Source of the DNA: Lysinibacillus fusiformis | GTDB lineage: Bacteria > Bacillota > Bacilli > Bacillales_A > Planococcaceae | Direction: 5' to 3' | DNA: 64,000 bases | Assembly (NCBI RefSeq): GCF_016925635.1 | Contig: NZ_CP070490.1 | Location: 558,001 to 622,000, forward strand | Part shown: one piece after another, positions 26,911 to 36,747 of the stretch | Position numbering within the stretch: position 1 is the stretch's first letter | How the letters are laid out: each line of letters starts with the position of its first letter | Notes under the pieces: generated by a model | What the model saw: the letters and a program-made list of their open reading frames with translations, nothing else | Database searches by the model: none | Told to the model about the DNA's origin: nothing | Position numbers and translations under genes: made by a program

Positions 26911-27834
26911 TTAAATTACTTGCTGACCGTCAAAGTAGACGATAGGGCTTTTCACAACACAGTCGATATGAACATCTGACGCATTTGCTCCACCGAATGG
27001 CGCATTACTGCCAAAAGCAATATGGATTGTCCCATATACCTTCTCATCCTCTAGTACATTGCCACATAGGATGGCACTTTTATTGGCTCCGATGCCAAAT
27101 TCTGCAATGATTCTACCATTTCCTTCACCAAGTAAGGCCAGTAGATGTGGACCATCAGGACCAACTGCTTCTTCTAAACGACCATTCTTAATTTTTAATA
27201 ATAATGGCTCCTTTAAGACACCGATATTAGCAATAGAACCATCTACTAAAATCTCTCCATTTGCAGATGTTTCAATTGGCGCAATATATGATTCTCCTGA
27301 AGGAATATTCCCGTACTCACCAGGTTGACGAATAACACCTGTGGAGCGAATTCCTAAACGGCCTTCTACACTAAATGTCAGCTCATGGCCATCCTTGACA
27401 ATGCGAATATCTTTTGCCGTATCAAGTAAAAGGACATATTTTTCTACCATGGCTTCAATCTCCTGTGCATCTGCATGAAGGGCACCTTGCTCCAGCATCT
27501 CCAATGTCACACCTGGCATTGTCGCTACACGTCCGCCCTTTTCACAGGCATATTTACGAGCCATTGTATGTGTTAAGGAGTGGGAGGTAATACAAAGTGT
27601 AACATCCGCATTCGCCATAAGCTCAGAAACTGCATGGATGGGCTCCTGTCCAGATTTGTCTAACAAGGGCATCACCATGAGCATTGTATTTGCTGTAATT
27701 GACAGTCCAGCTTCATAAAAGATTTTTGCGATGTCTTGTTTATGACTATCTGTCAAAATTAATAGTGACTCTGATGATTGAACATTTAAATTGCCTTTTA
27801 AAACATTTAGTGCAATGTCATGTAAATGCTGCAT
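26911..27834 (-). CDS. M29-like aminopeptidase (AmpS/COG2309 type)
   Basis: A 307-aa protein of the thermophilic metallo-aminopeptidase/NicX superfamily. The conserved metal-ligand region is visible as GNIPSGESYIAPIE (Glu pair, about residues 191-204), EFGIGANKSA, GTIHIAFGSN (His near 272) and SDVHIDCVV (His/Asp near 289-291). It is shorter than M29 aminopeptidases (about 410 aa), so it may be a peptidase or a ring-cleaving relative. It lies 11 bp downstream of the IclR regulator and is co-transcribed with it. A role in hydrolysing imported peptide-like compounds fits the neighbourhood. Confidence 0.75.
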   Translation of the reverse strand: MQHLHDIALNVLKGNLNVQSSESLLILTDSHKQDIAKIFYEAGLSITANTMLMVMPLLDKSGQEPIHAVSELMANADVTLCITSHSLTHTMARKYACEKGGRVATMPGVTLEMLEQGALHADAQEIEAMVEKYVLLLDTAKDIRIVKDGHELTFSVEGRLGIRSTGVIRQPGEYGNIPSGESYIAPIETSANGEILVDGSIANIGVLKEPLLLKIKNGRLEEAVGPDGPHLLALLGEGNGRIIAEFGIGANKSAILCGNVLEDEKVYGTIHIAFGSNAPFGGANASDVHIDCVVKSPIVYFDGQQVI

Positions 27835-27845
27835 AATAGGACTCC

Positions 27846-28607
27846 TTAATTAAAATTCAAATGATATCTACGAATAATTCCTTCTATTTCATTTCTAGCT
27901 TCTGTCAGAGGTCCCAAAAACTCTGGAACACGTTGCTCTGTAAAACGATAGATTGGTCCAGAAACGGTAATAGATGCTACGACCTGTTCCTCACTATTGA
28001 ATATAGGCATAGCTAGCGCCAATACATCAACAGAATACTCACTATTACTAAGGGCATAGCCGCATGATCGAATTTTTTCTAGCTCTGCCCGTATTTCTGT
28101 AGCATCTGTCATCGTATTATTCGTATAAGCTGTTAACGGTTCATCTATGACCTTTGCAATTTGCTCTTCATTTAAAAAAGCAAGCATCGAACGATAAGAT
28201 GCTCCTACATAAAGTGGCGATCTACTTCCTCTTGAAACTGTAAATTTCACCTTATTTACAGGTTCTGCTTTTAGTAATGTTAACGCTTCCAGTCCATTCA
28301 GTACGGTAAAAATGGCTGTTTCGCCAGTGACATCCTTTAATTTATCAAGAACTGGCATACATAGCTGATCTATGTTTAATGAATCATACATATTCATACC
28401 TATTTCCCATAATGCTATACCAAGTGAATATTTTTTCGTTATAGGATCTTTTGTAATAAACCCATTATTTTCGAAGGTTTCAAGAATGCGATATAAATTT
28501 GTATGATTCATATTCATCGCCAGTGCTAACTCTCGTCCACCCCATGTTGGCTTTTCCTTTGTAAACATTTTTAAAACCGCAATTGATAAATTTAATGTCT
28601 TTAGCAT
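27846..28607 (-). CDS. IclR-family transcriptional regulator
   Basis: A 253-aa regulator with an N-terminal winged HTH (about residues 5-65; GGRELALAMNMNHTNLYRILETFENNGFI split at the turn) and a C-terminal GAF-like effector domain (about 75-245) with FTVSRGSRSPLYVGAS and the terminal SGP. The ATG at 28607 is preferred because AAGGATGAG is at the right distance; another in-frame ATG is at 28616. It likely senses the substrate or product of the peptide/amidohydrolase pathway and may bind the duplicated sites at 34891 and 35035. Confidence 0.88.
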   Translation of the reverse strand: MLKTLNLSIAVLKMFTKEKPTWGGRELALAMNMNHTNLYRILETFENNGFITKDPITKKYSLGIALWEIGMNMYDSLNIDQLCMPVLDKLKDVTGETAIFTVLNGLEALTLLKAEPVNKVKFTVSRGSRSPLYVGASYRSMLAFLNEEQIAKVIDEPLTAYTNNTMTDATEIRAELEKIRSCGYALSNSEYSVDVLALAMPIFNSEEQVVASITVSGPIYRFTEQRVPEFLGPLTEARNEIEGIIRRYHLNFN

Positions 28608-28641
28608 ATCTCTCATCCTTCTGATCTATTTATCTGTACAA

Positions 28642-28752
28642 ACGGCTGCAAATCTCTCTCTTAAGGGGGAAATAATCGACAGATTTAGCAGCCGTCAGCA
28701 CCTGATATCACTTTATCAAAAGTAAGAGAGTAGCTAATCTCTTACTTTTGAT
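28642..28752. other. two stem-loops between the M20 and iclR-like genes
   Basis: First: ACGGCTGC-A-AATCT pairs with AGATTT-A-GCAGCCGT (28642-28696). Second: perfect 14-bp stem ATCAAAAGTAAGAG / CTCTTACTTTTGAT (28715-28752), overlapping the last codons of the M20 gene. Neither has a clear T-run, but together they probably separate the transporter-M20 operon from the iclR unit. Confidence 0.5.
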
Positions 28753-30010
28753 ATAGGAAATCAACAGCAGCAGTTATATAAACTTTTGCACAGCGTACGA
28801 TATCCTCAACACGCACTTTTTCATTATAACCATGAATACTTGGTAAATAAGCTGGGCCGTATTGCAATACAGGAATATCGTATTGTCTGAAATGACGAGC
28901 ATCACTGCTTGCCCATTGCATGACACCATATGCCTCTTGCCCTGTGACGTACGAAATATTTTCCACTATCGATTGGCACACAGGATTTTCAGCAGGCGTA
29001 TAATTGGCTACACTTTTGAAGCCAAAACGTTGGATCGAATAATCGATAGCCAAACCATCTAGTTTATTTGTCAAGATTTCTGTTACCTCTTCTTGTGTAA
29101 TACCAAATGGTAAGCGACAATCGACTTGAACCTTACAGTAATCTGGGATTACGTTGGACTTCGTACCTCCCTCAATTGTACCAATATTTACAGTAATTTT
29201 CTCTAAAACTTCTTGATATTTCAAGCGATCTTTCTCCACTTCACGCATGTATTTTTTTGATACCTCGATAAGTGGCTGTACCTCTTCTGGAATCGTAATT
29301 TCTACATCCCATAGTGTACGAATCTCTTGAATAGCTCGAATAGCATCGACAATGGCATTTCGTCCAGCCAAAGGTGATAGACTTCCATGTCCAGGTTCCC
29401 CACGCACTTCTAATTCAAACCAGTAGGAGCCCTTTTGTCCAATTGTTGGATTTAAAGGTGAAGATGGCTCAGCGATTAAACAACCATCTCCCTGCACATA
29501 GCCGCGCTCTAACAGCCAAGGAACACCAAACTCGCCGCCCGTTTCTTCATCTGGTACAATCGCCAAAGTTAATTTCCCTGGTAGTTCAATGTTCAGTTTC
29601 TTTAATAGCTTTGTTGCAAAAATAATACCCGCTAAACCGGCTTTCATATCACTTGCTCCACGGCCAAGCATCCAGCCATCCTTCACTTCTCCTGAAAACG
29701 GATCAAAATCCCATTTTGATAAATCACCGACAGGAACAACATCTGTATGACCACAATAAACGAGTTCCTTTCCTTCACCATTCCCAATGGAAGCTACTAA
29801 ATTAAACATTTTATCTGCAGCTTCATATTTTTGATAAGTAATGCCAACATCATTTAAATAGTTTTCGATAAAAGCTGTTATTTCAGTCGTATCCCCCGGA
29901 GGATTGACACTAGGAATTTGAATAAGTTTCGAGCAAAACGCTATCAATTCATCTTGATGATTTTCAACTGCATCTACTAATTGAGCTTTAAGTGCTTGTA
30001 AATCATTCAT
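28742..30010 (-). CDS. M20-family metallopeptidase (ArgE/DapE/ACY1 type)
   Basis: Zinc-dependent deacylase/peptidase, 422 aa. Metal-site motifs: YCGHTDVVPVG (His and Asp, about residues 85-95), RGASDMKAG (Asp of the bridging ligand), IVPDEETGGEFG (catalytic Glu and Glu ligand) and AEPSS; the dimerisation domain lies at about 195-310. A near C-terminal SIHGYNEKV supplies the last His. The family cleaves N-acyl, carbamoyl or dipeptide amide bonds. It overlaps the DUF1177 gene by eight bases at the end of the transporter operon, so it probably acts on the imported compound. Confidence 0.9.
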   Translation of the reverse strand: MNDLQALKAQLVDAVENHQDELIAFCSKLIQIPSVNPPGDTTEITAFIENYLNDVGITYQKYEAADKMFNLVASIGNGEGKELVYCGHTDVVPVGDLSKWDFDPFSGEVKDGWMLGRGASDMKAGLAGIIFATKLLKKLNIELPGKLTLAIVPDEETGGEFGVPWLLERGYVQGDGCLIAEPSSPLNPTIGQKGSYWFELEVRGEPGHGSLSPLAGRNAIVDAIRAIQEIRTLWDVEITIPEEVQPLIEVSKKYMREVEKDRLKYQEVLEKITVNIGTIEGGTKSNVIPDYCKVQVDCRLPFGITQEEVTEILTNKLDGLAIDYSIQRFGFKSVANYTPAENPVCQSIVENISYVTGQEAYGVMQWASSDARHFRQYDIPVLQYGPAYLPSIHGYNEKVRVEDIVRCAKVYITAAVDFLYQK

Positions 30011-30956
30011 GTGTGTGTACCTCGTTTCCTTTCGTTTGTAAGTGACTCATGCTACCATATAAGCCTTTCATATGTGTAAATTGTGTTTCATCAAAGAAAG
30101 AGCATTTATTAGCACCATAAGTTTTTGCTACCTCTAATACAAATCGCACAACATTTTCTACATCCGTGACATGCGTTGCACCTGTTGCACAGCCTGCCAC
30201 AACAGATTCAGTTGTAATCGCTACACCTACAACAGGGCTAGATGTTGCAACAGCCGGTTGTAAAATACTATTGATATGGAATAAACCATTACCATATGGT
30301 GTAATGTCTTGCATCGTAATCGGTAGAACAACTGGAGAAATGCCAGCTGATTGTGTATACACTTGCAATAAATCATCACTAATTTTTAATATGTAACCTT
30401 CTTTGACTGTTGGCGTAATAGCAAATCCTTTATGGTTACATACTTGATTGCCTTTTGTTGTATCAATGGATAGAATAGCATCCATTGTATCTTCTACTTC
30501 ATTTTCGTTCATGACACTAATATCCACTGGAGAGTTCATAAATGGCACTGGCTCATGTGGTAAGGTTGGAGCTGTTGGACAAATATGTGTGGAGAAAATA
30601 ACGTCACCCTCTAATTGATCACCCTTTAAGGCCATATCAATAGCTTTTGCTGCCCCTGCCAAACATGCCAGTGCGCCATCTCCATCTGATACAAAGCCTG
30701 TCATTTCAGGACGCGCCCCAATACCACCTAAGCGTCCAATAATTCCTAATGTAGGTGCATTCCCGCCTGAGGATTTGCCGTTCTTTCCTTTCACGAGGAC
30801 GCGAACAAAATCAGTTGAGCCGCTTTCGCCTTGAATAGTTTTTACCTTGACATCTGCTGTGGAATCAATATTGTGTAAATATTCTTTAATCGTGGCTCCG
30901 TTTACATAAATACTATCCATTACCTCGTATAATTCAATAACATGCTTCAATGACAT
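30003..30956 (-). CDS. DUF1177-family protein
   Basis: A 317-aa protein that I recognise as DUF1177 from its N-terminus (LKHVIELYEVMDSIYVNGATI) and length; the function of the family is not established. Visible features: a glycine-rich segment GIIGRLGGIGARPEMTGFVSDGDGAL (about residues 87-112, interrupted by short hydrophobic stretches), FSTHICPTAPTLPHEPVPFM with clustered Pro/His, and GCATGATHVTDVE near 255. No signal peptide. It sits between the transporter ATPase and the M20 peptidase and overlaps the latter, which ties it to the uptake and breakdown of the same compound. Confidence 0.8.
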   Translation of the reverse strand: MSLKHVIELYEVMDSIYVNGATIKEYLHNIDSTADVKVKTIQGESGSTDFVRVLVKGKNGKSSGGNAPTLGIIGRLGGIGARPEMTGFVSDGDGALACLAGAAKAIDMALKGDQLEGDVIFSTHICPTAPTLPHEPVPFMNSPVDISVMNENEVEDTMDAILSIDTTKGNQVCNHKGFAITPTVKEGYILKISDDLLQVYTQSAGISPVVLPITMQDITPYGNGLFHINSILQPAVATSSPVVGVAITTESVVAGCATGATHVTDVENVVRFVLEVAKTYGANKCSFFDETQFTHMKGLYGSMSHLQTKGNEVHTHE

Positions 30957-31000
30957 AATCAGTCCGCTCCTTTTTCTGCTTCAATAAAATTTACATTTCG

Positions 31001-32008
31001 TTAAATCGATGATACTTCTTGCTGTATTGACGTAAATAAATGACATGATACTTGATGTGTAGCTGTTACTGTATCAAGTGTCGGTTGAACGTCTGCACAT
31101 TTTTCTGTAGCGAAACGACAACGCTTATGGAATGCACAGCCACTAGGAGGATTTACTGGGCTTGGAACATCGCCAGATAAAATAATGCGTTCCTTTTTAT
31201 CAAAAGGATTTTCCTTAGGAATGGCTGATAACAAGGCTTGTGTATAGGGATGTTGAGGGTTTTCATATATTTCCTTGTATGTGCCAATTTCCACTATTTT
31301 CCCTAAATACATGACGGCAATCCGATCACACATGTAGTTCACGACATTTAAATCATGTGAAATAAAAATATAGGTTAAGCCGAATTCTTTCTGTAAATCT
31401 TTTAATAGATTGATCACCTGTGCCTGTACAGAGACATCTAATGCTGAAACAGGTTCATCACATACAACAATATCTGGATTGAGTGCAAGGGCCCGAGCAA
31501 TATTAATGCGTTGTCTTTGTCCACCAGAAAACTCATGTGGATGGCGCTTTGCATGGTATGCACTTAATCCAACTGTTTCAAGTAATTCAATAACACGCTT
31601 TTTACGTGATGCATCATCACCAATACCATGGATAACTAGTGGCTCAGCAATAAGGTATTCAATCGTTTTCCGAGGATCGAGTGATGCATAAGGATTTTGG
31701 AAAACCATTTGTATGGATTTTCGAGCAACGCGGATATCTTTTGTATTTAAGCTTGCTAAATCTGTCCCCTTAAATTCAACCATTCCCTCTGTTGGTGAGA
31801 TTAGCTGGTTGATTAAACGAGCAACCGTCGATTTACCACAACCCGATTCGCCCACAATCCCCAGTGTCTCCCCTTTATATAATTCAAAACTTACACCATC
31901 TACCGCTTTCACAAATTGTGTTGATTTTTTAAAAGGAATTGAACTTTTAATGGGAAAGTGCTTTTTTAAATTACTTACCTTTAAGACAAGTTCATTGTGC
32001 TGTTGCAT
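31001..32008 (-). CDS. peptide ABC transporter ATP-binding protein (DppF/OppF type), second system
   Basis: 335 aa from the ATG at 32008, which has GGAAGGAGGG just upstream; a nine-codon longer reading to 32035 exists without such a site. Walker [10 protein letters not shown], signature FSGGQRQR, Walker B IVVCDEPVSALD, and the C-terminal cysteine extension CAFHKRCRFATEKC are all present. It overlaps the preceding ATPase gene by 17 bp and is followed 44 bp later by the DUF1177 gene. Confidence 0.9.
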   Translation of the reverse strand: MQQHNELVLKVSNLKKHFPIKSSIPFKKSTQFVKAVDGVSFELYKGETLGIVGESGCGKSTVARLINQLISPTEGMVEFKGTDLASLNTKDIRVARKSIQMVFQNPYASLDPRKTIEYLIAEPLVIHGIGDDASRKKRVIELLETVGLSAYHAKRHPHEFSGGQRQRINIARALALNPDIVVCDEPVSALDVSVQAQVINLLKDLQKEFGLTYIFISHDLNVVNYMCDRIAVMYLGKIVEIGTYKEIYENPQHPYTQALLSAIPKENPFDKKERIILSGDVPSPVNPPSGCAFHKRCRFATEKCADVQPTLDTVTATHQVSCHLFTSIQQEVSSI

Positions 32009-33014
32009 TAAAAATTCCCTCCTTCCTTGCGACAATTCGATCTTTTGCTTGTAAATGACAGGCTACAAAATGGTTGTCCTGTACTTCCACTAAATCAGGC
32101 ACCGTACTACGACAAATATCTGTTGCTAAAGGGCAGCGTGCTGAGAAGTGACAACCACTATGTGGCATCGTTAAATCTGGCGGGCTACCTGGAATGGCTG
32201 GCAACCTTTGTTGCTCTTGTGTCCCCATTGTAATTTGAGACTCTAATAATCCCCACGTATAGGGATGTAACGGTTTTTCATAGAGCTGTCTTGTTGTAGT
32301 AGACTCTACTGTACGACCTGCATACATAACATTTACTTTGTCACATAGTTCCCAAACCACACCTAAATCGTGCGTAATCATAATGATGGCTGTATCGTGT
32401 TCTTGTTGTAACTTTTTCATTAAATCAAGAATTTGAGCTTGTACAGTGACATCCAGTGCAGTTGTTGGCTCATCGGCAATGAGTAGTTTCGGGTTACAAG
32501 CAAGGGCAATAGCAATCATGACACGCTGACGCATTCCTCCTGAAAATTCGTGAGGATACATTTTTAATCGTTTCTCTGGCTCAGGAATACCAACCATTTT
32601 TAACATATCAACGGCTTTGATAGCTGCATCTTTCTTCGATATTGTTTCATGTGCTTGAATGACTTCAATAATTTGATTGCCCACCGTTAATACAGGATTC
32701 AAACTTGTAATTGGATCTTGGAAAATCATTGATATGTCATTGCCTCGCACATTGCGCATTTCCTTTTCAGAAATTCCTATTAAATCGCGGCCATTAAATA
32801 GAATTTTTCCATTCGTTATTTTTCCTGGCGGAGATGGAATTAAACGCATGAGAGCAGTGGCTGTCACACTTTTTCCTGATCCTGACTCTCCCACAATACC
32901 TAGTGTTTCCTTCTTATTTAATTGTAAATTTACTCCATTAACAGCTTTCATTGTAGAGCCGCCACTTTTAAATTCTACTGTTAAGTTTTCTACATCTAGT
33001 AAACGTTCAGTCAT
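31992..33014 (-). CDS. peptide ABC transporter ATP-binding protein (DppD/OppD type), second system
   Basis: 340 aa from the ATG at 33014, served by GGGGGTGGAG; an in-frame ATG at 33032 overlaps the permease stop and is less likely. Walker A GESGSGKS, signature FSGGMRQR, Walker [13 protein letters not shown], then a cysteine-bearing C-terminal extension ([14 protein letters not shown]). It partners with the downstream ATPase. Confidence 0.9.
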   Translation of the reverse strand: MTERLLDVENLTVEFKSGGSTMKAVNGVNLQLNKKETLGIVGESGSGKSVTATALMRLIPSPPGKITNGKILFNGRDLIGISEKEMRNVRGNDISMIFQDPITSLNPVLTVGNQIIEVIQAHETISKKDAAIKAVDMLKMVGIPEPEKRLKMYPHEFSGGMRQRVMIAIALACNPKLLIADEPTTALDVTVQAQILDLMKKLQQEHDTAIIMITHDLGVVWELCDKVNVMYAGRTVESTTTRQLYEKPLHPYTWGLLESQITMGTQEQQRLPAIPGSPPDLTMPHSGCHFSARCPLATDICRSTVPDLVEVQDNHFVACHLQAKDRIVARKEGIFNATAQ

Positions 33015-33031
33015 GACTCCACCCCCTTCCA

Positions 33032-33898
33032 TTAAACTTTCATTTTCGGATCTAATGCATCGCGCAATCCATCCCCTAAAAGGTTAATCCCAAGAACTGT
33101 TAATAAAATACAGATACCTGAAAATGTCGCCATTTGGGGATTTAATACTAAAAAGTCTTTACCATCTTTTAAAATACTGCCCCATGAAGCTGTCGGTGGT
33201 TGAACGCCTAATCCTAAAAAGCTAAGGGCAGCCTCTGAAATAATTGCGCCAGCTGTACTCATCGTTCCATAGACAATTAAAGGAGCTAAACAGTTCGGTA
33301 ATATATGGCTAAAAATGATTCTCGTATGTGTAGCACCTAAAGAATGCGTCACTTCAACGAATTCTTCCTCTTTTACACTTAAAACCTGTCCACGAACAAG
33401 TCGTGCGAAACCTGGAATATTAGCAATACCAATCGCAACAATAACGTTGACAAGTCCTTGCCCTAAAACCGTCATTAACGTAATAGCTAGTAAAATAAAT
33501 GGAAATGCGAAAAGACCATCCATTGTGCGCATGATGATCGAATCAATGCGACCACCAAAATACCCTGCTACTAAACCTAACAGTGTGCCAAACACAGCAC
33601 CAAATAGCACCGCTGCAATCCCAACAATCATCGATATGCGTGTACCATAAACTAAACGACTAAACAAATCACGGCCATAGTTATCTGTTCCTAGCAAATG
33701 TCCTTCTGTATTCATTGGTAAAAATGATTTACCGACAATCATTTCATTCGGTGGATGGGTAGCAATCAATGGGGCAAAAATAGCAACAATACCCATTAAG
33801 GTGACAATGATTAACCCAATTGTCGCTAATTTATTTTTTAGCAACTTGCGCAATAACGTATTTCTTTTTCTCGTTTCATTGACGATTGCTTGAGTCAT
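33032..33898 (-). CDS. peptide ABC transporter permease (DppC type), second system
   Basis: 288-aa membrane subunit: N-terminal helix (about 22-45), [16 protein letters not shown] motif near residue 75, BPD_transp_1 core with five helices and the coupling sequence [13 protein letters not shown] (about 190). It follows the B-type permease with a two-base gap, so translation is coupled. Confidence 0.9.
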   Translation of the reverse strand: MTQAIVNETRKRNTLLRKLLKNKLATIGLIIVTLMGIVAIFAPLIATHPPNEMIVGKSFLPMNTEGHLLGTDNYGRDLFSRLVYGTRISMIVGIAAVLFGAVFGTLLGLVAGYFGGRIDSIIMRTMDGLFAFPFILLAITLMTVLGQGLVNVIVAIGIANIPGFARLVRGQVLSVKEEEFVEVTHSLGATHTRIIFSHILPNCLAPLIVYGTMSTAGAIISEAALSFLGLGVQPPTASWGSILKDGKDFLVLNPQMATFSGICILLTVLGINLLGDGLRDALDPKMKV

Positions 33899-33900
33899 TG

Positions 33901-34863
33901 TTATTTTTTCCCTCCATCCGATTCTAAATTGACCTTAGGATTGACCACTTTATAAAGCACATCAACTACTAAATTAACAAGCACAAAGATAAACGCAATG
34001 AAAATAACAGTACCTTGTACGACTACAAAGTCACGTTTATCAATGGCATCTACAATTAATCGACCCATACCAGGCCAACTAAAAATCGTTTCTGTTAATA
34101 CCGCCCCGCCCAGTAAATTAGAAATTTGCATTCCTAGCACCGTTAAAATCGGTGTTAAGGCATTTTTAAATGCGTGTTTACCAATCACTAAATATTCTTT
34201 AATACCTTTAGAACGAGCTGTTTTAATATAATCTTGTGAAATAACCTCTAACATACTTGAACGGGTAATCCGTGCAAATGTCGCCATTGGAATTGTTGCT
34301 AAAGCAAATGCTGGTAAAATTAAATGCTTCAAATAGGTCCATAGGCCATCGCTGATATTCCCCATCCCAGTCGCAGGAAACCAACCAAGGTTAACACTAA
34401 AGAATAAAACAAGCATGATGCCCAACCAGAAAATTGGCATGGATACACCAACTAATGACACAAGCATAACAACATAATCAATCATTGTATTTTGCTTTCT
34501 CGCTGCAAATATTCCTGCTGGAATGCCAATCACGACTGCTATTAACAACGCTGCCAATGCCAGTATCACTGTGTTAGGGAACCTTTCGAGAATAAGCCCG
34601 ATGACAGACTCACTATAAGAATAGGAATATCCTAAATTTAACTGTGCTAGATCTCCTACATATGAAATAAATTGCGAAGGCATGGATTTATTTAATCCTA
34701 GCTCTTCTCTTAAATTCTCTACATCTTCTACACTGGCTTGTGGTCCAAGCATGACTGAAGCCGGGTCACCAGGAATCATTCGCGTAATAATAAAGACGAT
34801 AATTCCTACTACTAGCAGTGTGGGGATGAGGTTAACTAACCTTTTTAAAATAAATGAGCCCAT
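33901..34863 (-). CDS. peptide ABC transporter permease (DppB type), second system
   Basis: 320 aa, first gene of the minus-strand transporter operon. FILKRLVNLIPTLL N-terminus, extracellular loop with the GDPASVMLGPQAS segment, BPD_transp_1 core and coupling helix at DYIKTARSKGIKEY (about residue 207). AAGGAGGTC precedes the ATG. Its promoter region is shared with the divergent binding-protein gene at 35083. Confidence 0.9.
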   Translation of the reverse strand: MGSFILKRLVNLIPTLLVVGIIVFIITRMIPGDPASVMLGPQASVEDVENLREELGLNKSMPSQFISYVGDLAQLNLGYSYSYSESVIGLILERFPNTVILALAALLIAVVIGIPAGIFAARKQNTMIDYVVMLVSLVGVSMPIFWLGIMLVLFFSVNLGWFPATGMGNISDGLWTYLKHLILPAFALATIPMATFARITRSSMLEVISQDYIKTARSKGIKEYLVIGKHAFKNALTPILTVLGMQISNLLGGAVLTETIFSWPGMGRLIVDAIDKRDFVVVQGTVIFIAFIFVLVNLVVDVLYKVVNPKVNLESDGGKK

Positions 34864-34890
34864 CTTAGCAAGACCTCCTTTTCATTATTA

Positions 34891-34913
34891 GAATCAGTGG
34901 TTCATATTGTGAA
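34891..34913. promoter_or_regulatory. regulatory repeat, left copy (candidate IclR operator)
   Basis: GAATCAGTGGTTCATATTG followed by TGAA. It matches the right copy at 35035-35057 in 21 of 23 bases and contains the interrupted dyad TTCA-N5-TGAA. It lies 28 bp upstream of the transporter operon start codon, covering its ribosome site/promoter area. Confidence 0.6.
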
Positions 34914-35034
34914 TAACCACATACTACACCACTTAATAATTGTTTGTAAATATATTTTTTTCTGAATCTTTGTAATTTTTTATTTACTTTCTGTTTACAA
35001 GTGTGCTAATTTTATTCTCGAACCTACCATTTTT

Positions 35035-35057
35035 GAATCAACGGTTCATATTGTGAA
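35035..35057. promoter_or_regulatory. regulatory repeat, right copy (candidate IclR operator)
   Basis: GAATCAACGGTTCATATTG followed by TGAA, same orientation as the left copy, centre-to-centre distance 144 bp. It lies 26 bp before the binding-protein start codon. The two copies bracket the divergent promoters, suggesting coordinated control, possibly by looping. Between them, 34956-34970 weakly resembles a CodY box (four mismatches). Confidence 0.6.
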
Positions 35058-35082
35058 ACAAAAACTAAGGAGGCTAGTGCAT

Positions 35083-36684
35083 ATGAAGAAATTAAACGTA
35101 AGAAAGTCTTTACTACTTCTCTTGTTAACTTTACTAATTGGTGTTTTAGCTGCTTGTGGTGGGAACAATGAAAAAAGTACTTCAACAGATGAAAAAGACG
35201 GAGAAGCTACTTCAGGCGGCACATTAAATGTCGGTCTGTCAGCCAATGCCAAAACATTTGACCCTATCAAATACACGGGGGTTTATGAATCACAGGTAAT
35301 GCGTCAAATGGGTGATACGTTAGTTGTTTATAACAAAGATCTATCCGATATCATCCCTTCATTAGCAACAGAATGGAATGTTTCAGAGGATATGTTAGTT
35401 TACACGTTCAAATTACGCGAAGGTGTAAAATTCCAAAAAGGTCAATATCAAGATGGCCGTGAAATGACAGCTGAAGATGTGAAATACTCTTTAGAACGCT
35501 CTGCCAAAGAATCCGCTATGAATCGTTTAAGTGGTGTGACAGAGGTGAAAGTGCTATCTGATTATGAAGTAGAGGTTCACTTAGCCACACCGAATGCTGC
35601 CCTACTTGCTATGCTAACGGATGCAGGGAATATCATTATTCCAAAAGAAGAGATTGAAGGCTGGGGCGATAATTTTTCTGAACACTTTATTGGTACAGGT
35701 CCATTCCAATTAACAGAGTGGAAAAAAGATCAAGAGGTAAAATTAGTTCGTCACGAAAATTATTGGGGTGATAAGCCGAATATCGATAACTTAACAATGA
35801 AGTTTATCTCCGATCAAAATATGATGACGAATGCATTACGTTCTGGAGATATTGATATCGCCATGGATGTCAAAGGCCAAAACCGTGAAATCATCAACCA
35901 AGATAGCAACCTTGAGCTTTTAACAAATCCAGGTCTATCCATTGTTTACCTTGATCTTAATAACAAAGTAGGTCCGACTGCTGACAAACGCGTTCGTGAA
36001 GCTATTTATATGGCAACAAATGTAGAGGAAATCATTTCTGGCGTTAACCAATGGGGTGGCGGTGATGTTTCATACTTACCATTACCACCTGGTTCATGGG
36101 GGTATGATAAATCGTTAGTTGATTTAGTACCAAAATATAATCCAGAAGAAGCAAAAAAATTACTAGCTGATGCAGGCTATCCTGATGGCTTCAAGACAGA
36201 CATTTTCGTATCAGAAGCACGTGTTCCTTACGCAACGATTTTCCAAAGTCAGTTAAAGAAAAACTTAAACATTGATGTGGAAATTAAAGTGCTTGAATGG
36301 GGTACTTACAGTGATACTGTCGCAAAGGGTAATGCGCCAATGAATATTGGTGGCTGGACTTGGTATCCAGATCCATATTTCTTCCTTTATCAGTTATTCC
36401 ATACAAATCAAATTGGTGCGTTAGGAAATGGTAAAGGTTACAGCAACCCAGAAGTGGATAAATTATTAGAGCGTGCCGTATCTGAAACAGTGGTGCAAGA
36501 AGAGCGTGCAAAATTATACCAAGAAGCATTAAAGCTGATTTTAGCTGATATGCCACGTATTGAATTAGAGGCGACACAAACGGTTGCAGGTGTAAACAAA
36601 AAAGTACAGGGCTTTGAGGTTTCTGCTGATAACTCCGTACAAATTGTACATCCGAATGGTACAAACGTATCCATTACTAAATAA
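35083..36684 (+). CDS. peptide-binding lipoprotein of ABC transporter (SBP family 5)
   Basis: Extracellular solute-binding lipoprotein, 533 aa from the ATG with AAGGAGG upstream. The signal peptide ends in LAAC (lipid-modified Cys25). The cluster-C/family-5 fold follows (DppA/OppA-like): FDPIKYTGVYESQVMRQMGDTLV near 60, ALRSGDIDIAMDV near 250 and a C-terminal GFEVSADNSVQIVHP. It is divergent from the matching permease/ATPase operon and supplies its substrate. Ligand unknown; the adjacent amidohydrolases suggest something other than plain peptides. Confidence 0.92.
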   Translation: MKKLNVRKSLLLLLLTLLIGVLAACGGNNEKSTSTDEKDGEATSGGTLNVGLSANAKTFDPIKYTGVYESQVMRQMGDTLVVYNKDLSDIIPSLATEWNVSEDMLVYTFKLREGVKFQKGQYQDGREMTAEDVKYSLERSAKESAMNRLSGVTEVKVLSDYEVEVHLATPNAALLAMLTDAGNIIIPKEEIEGWGDNFSEHFIGTGPFQLTEWKKDQEVKLVRHENYWGDKPNIDNLTMKFISDQNMMTNALRSGDIDIAMDVKGQNREIINQDSNLELLTNPGLSIVYLDLNNKVGPTADKRVREAIYMATNVEEIISGVNQWGGGDVSYLPLPPGSWGYDKSLVDLVPKYNPEEAKKLLADAGYPDGFKTDIFVSEARVPYATIFQSQLKKNLNIDVEIKVLEWGTYSDTVAKGNAPMNIGGWTWYPDPYFFLYQLFHTNQIGALGNGKGYSNPEVDKLLERAVSETVVQEERAKLYQEALKLILADMPRIELEATQTVAGVNKKVQGFEVSADNSVQIVHPNGTNVSITK

Positions 36685-36747
36685 TTGAACTGGAAAAGTG
36701 GAGATGATCGTCTCCGCTTTTCTCTTCATAAGGAGAGATCTGATCCA

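Noticed and set aside
34956..34970. CodY box in the divergent transporter/SBP region
   Set aside because: Four mismatches to the consensus in very AT-rich DNA; not listed as a separate feature.
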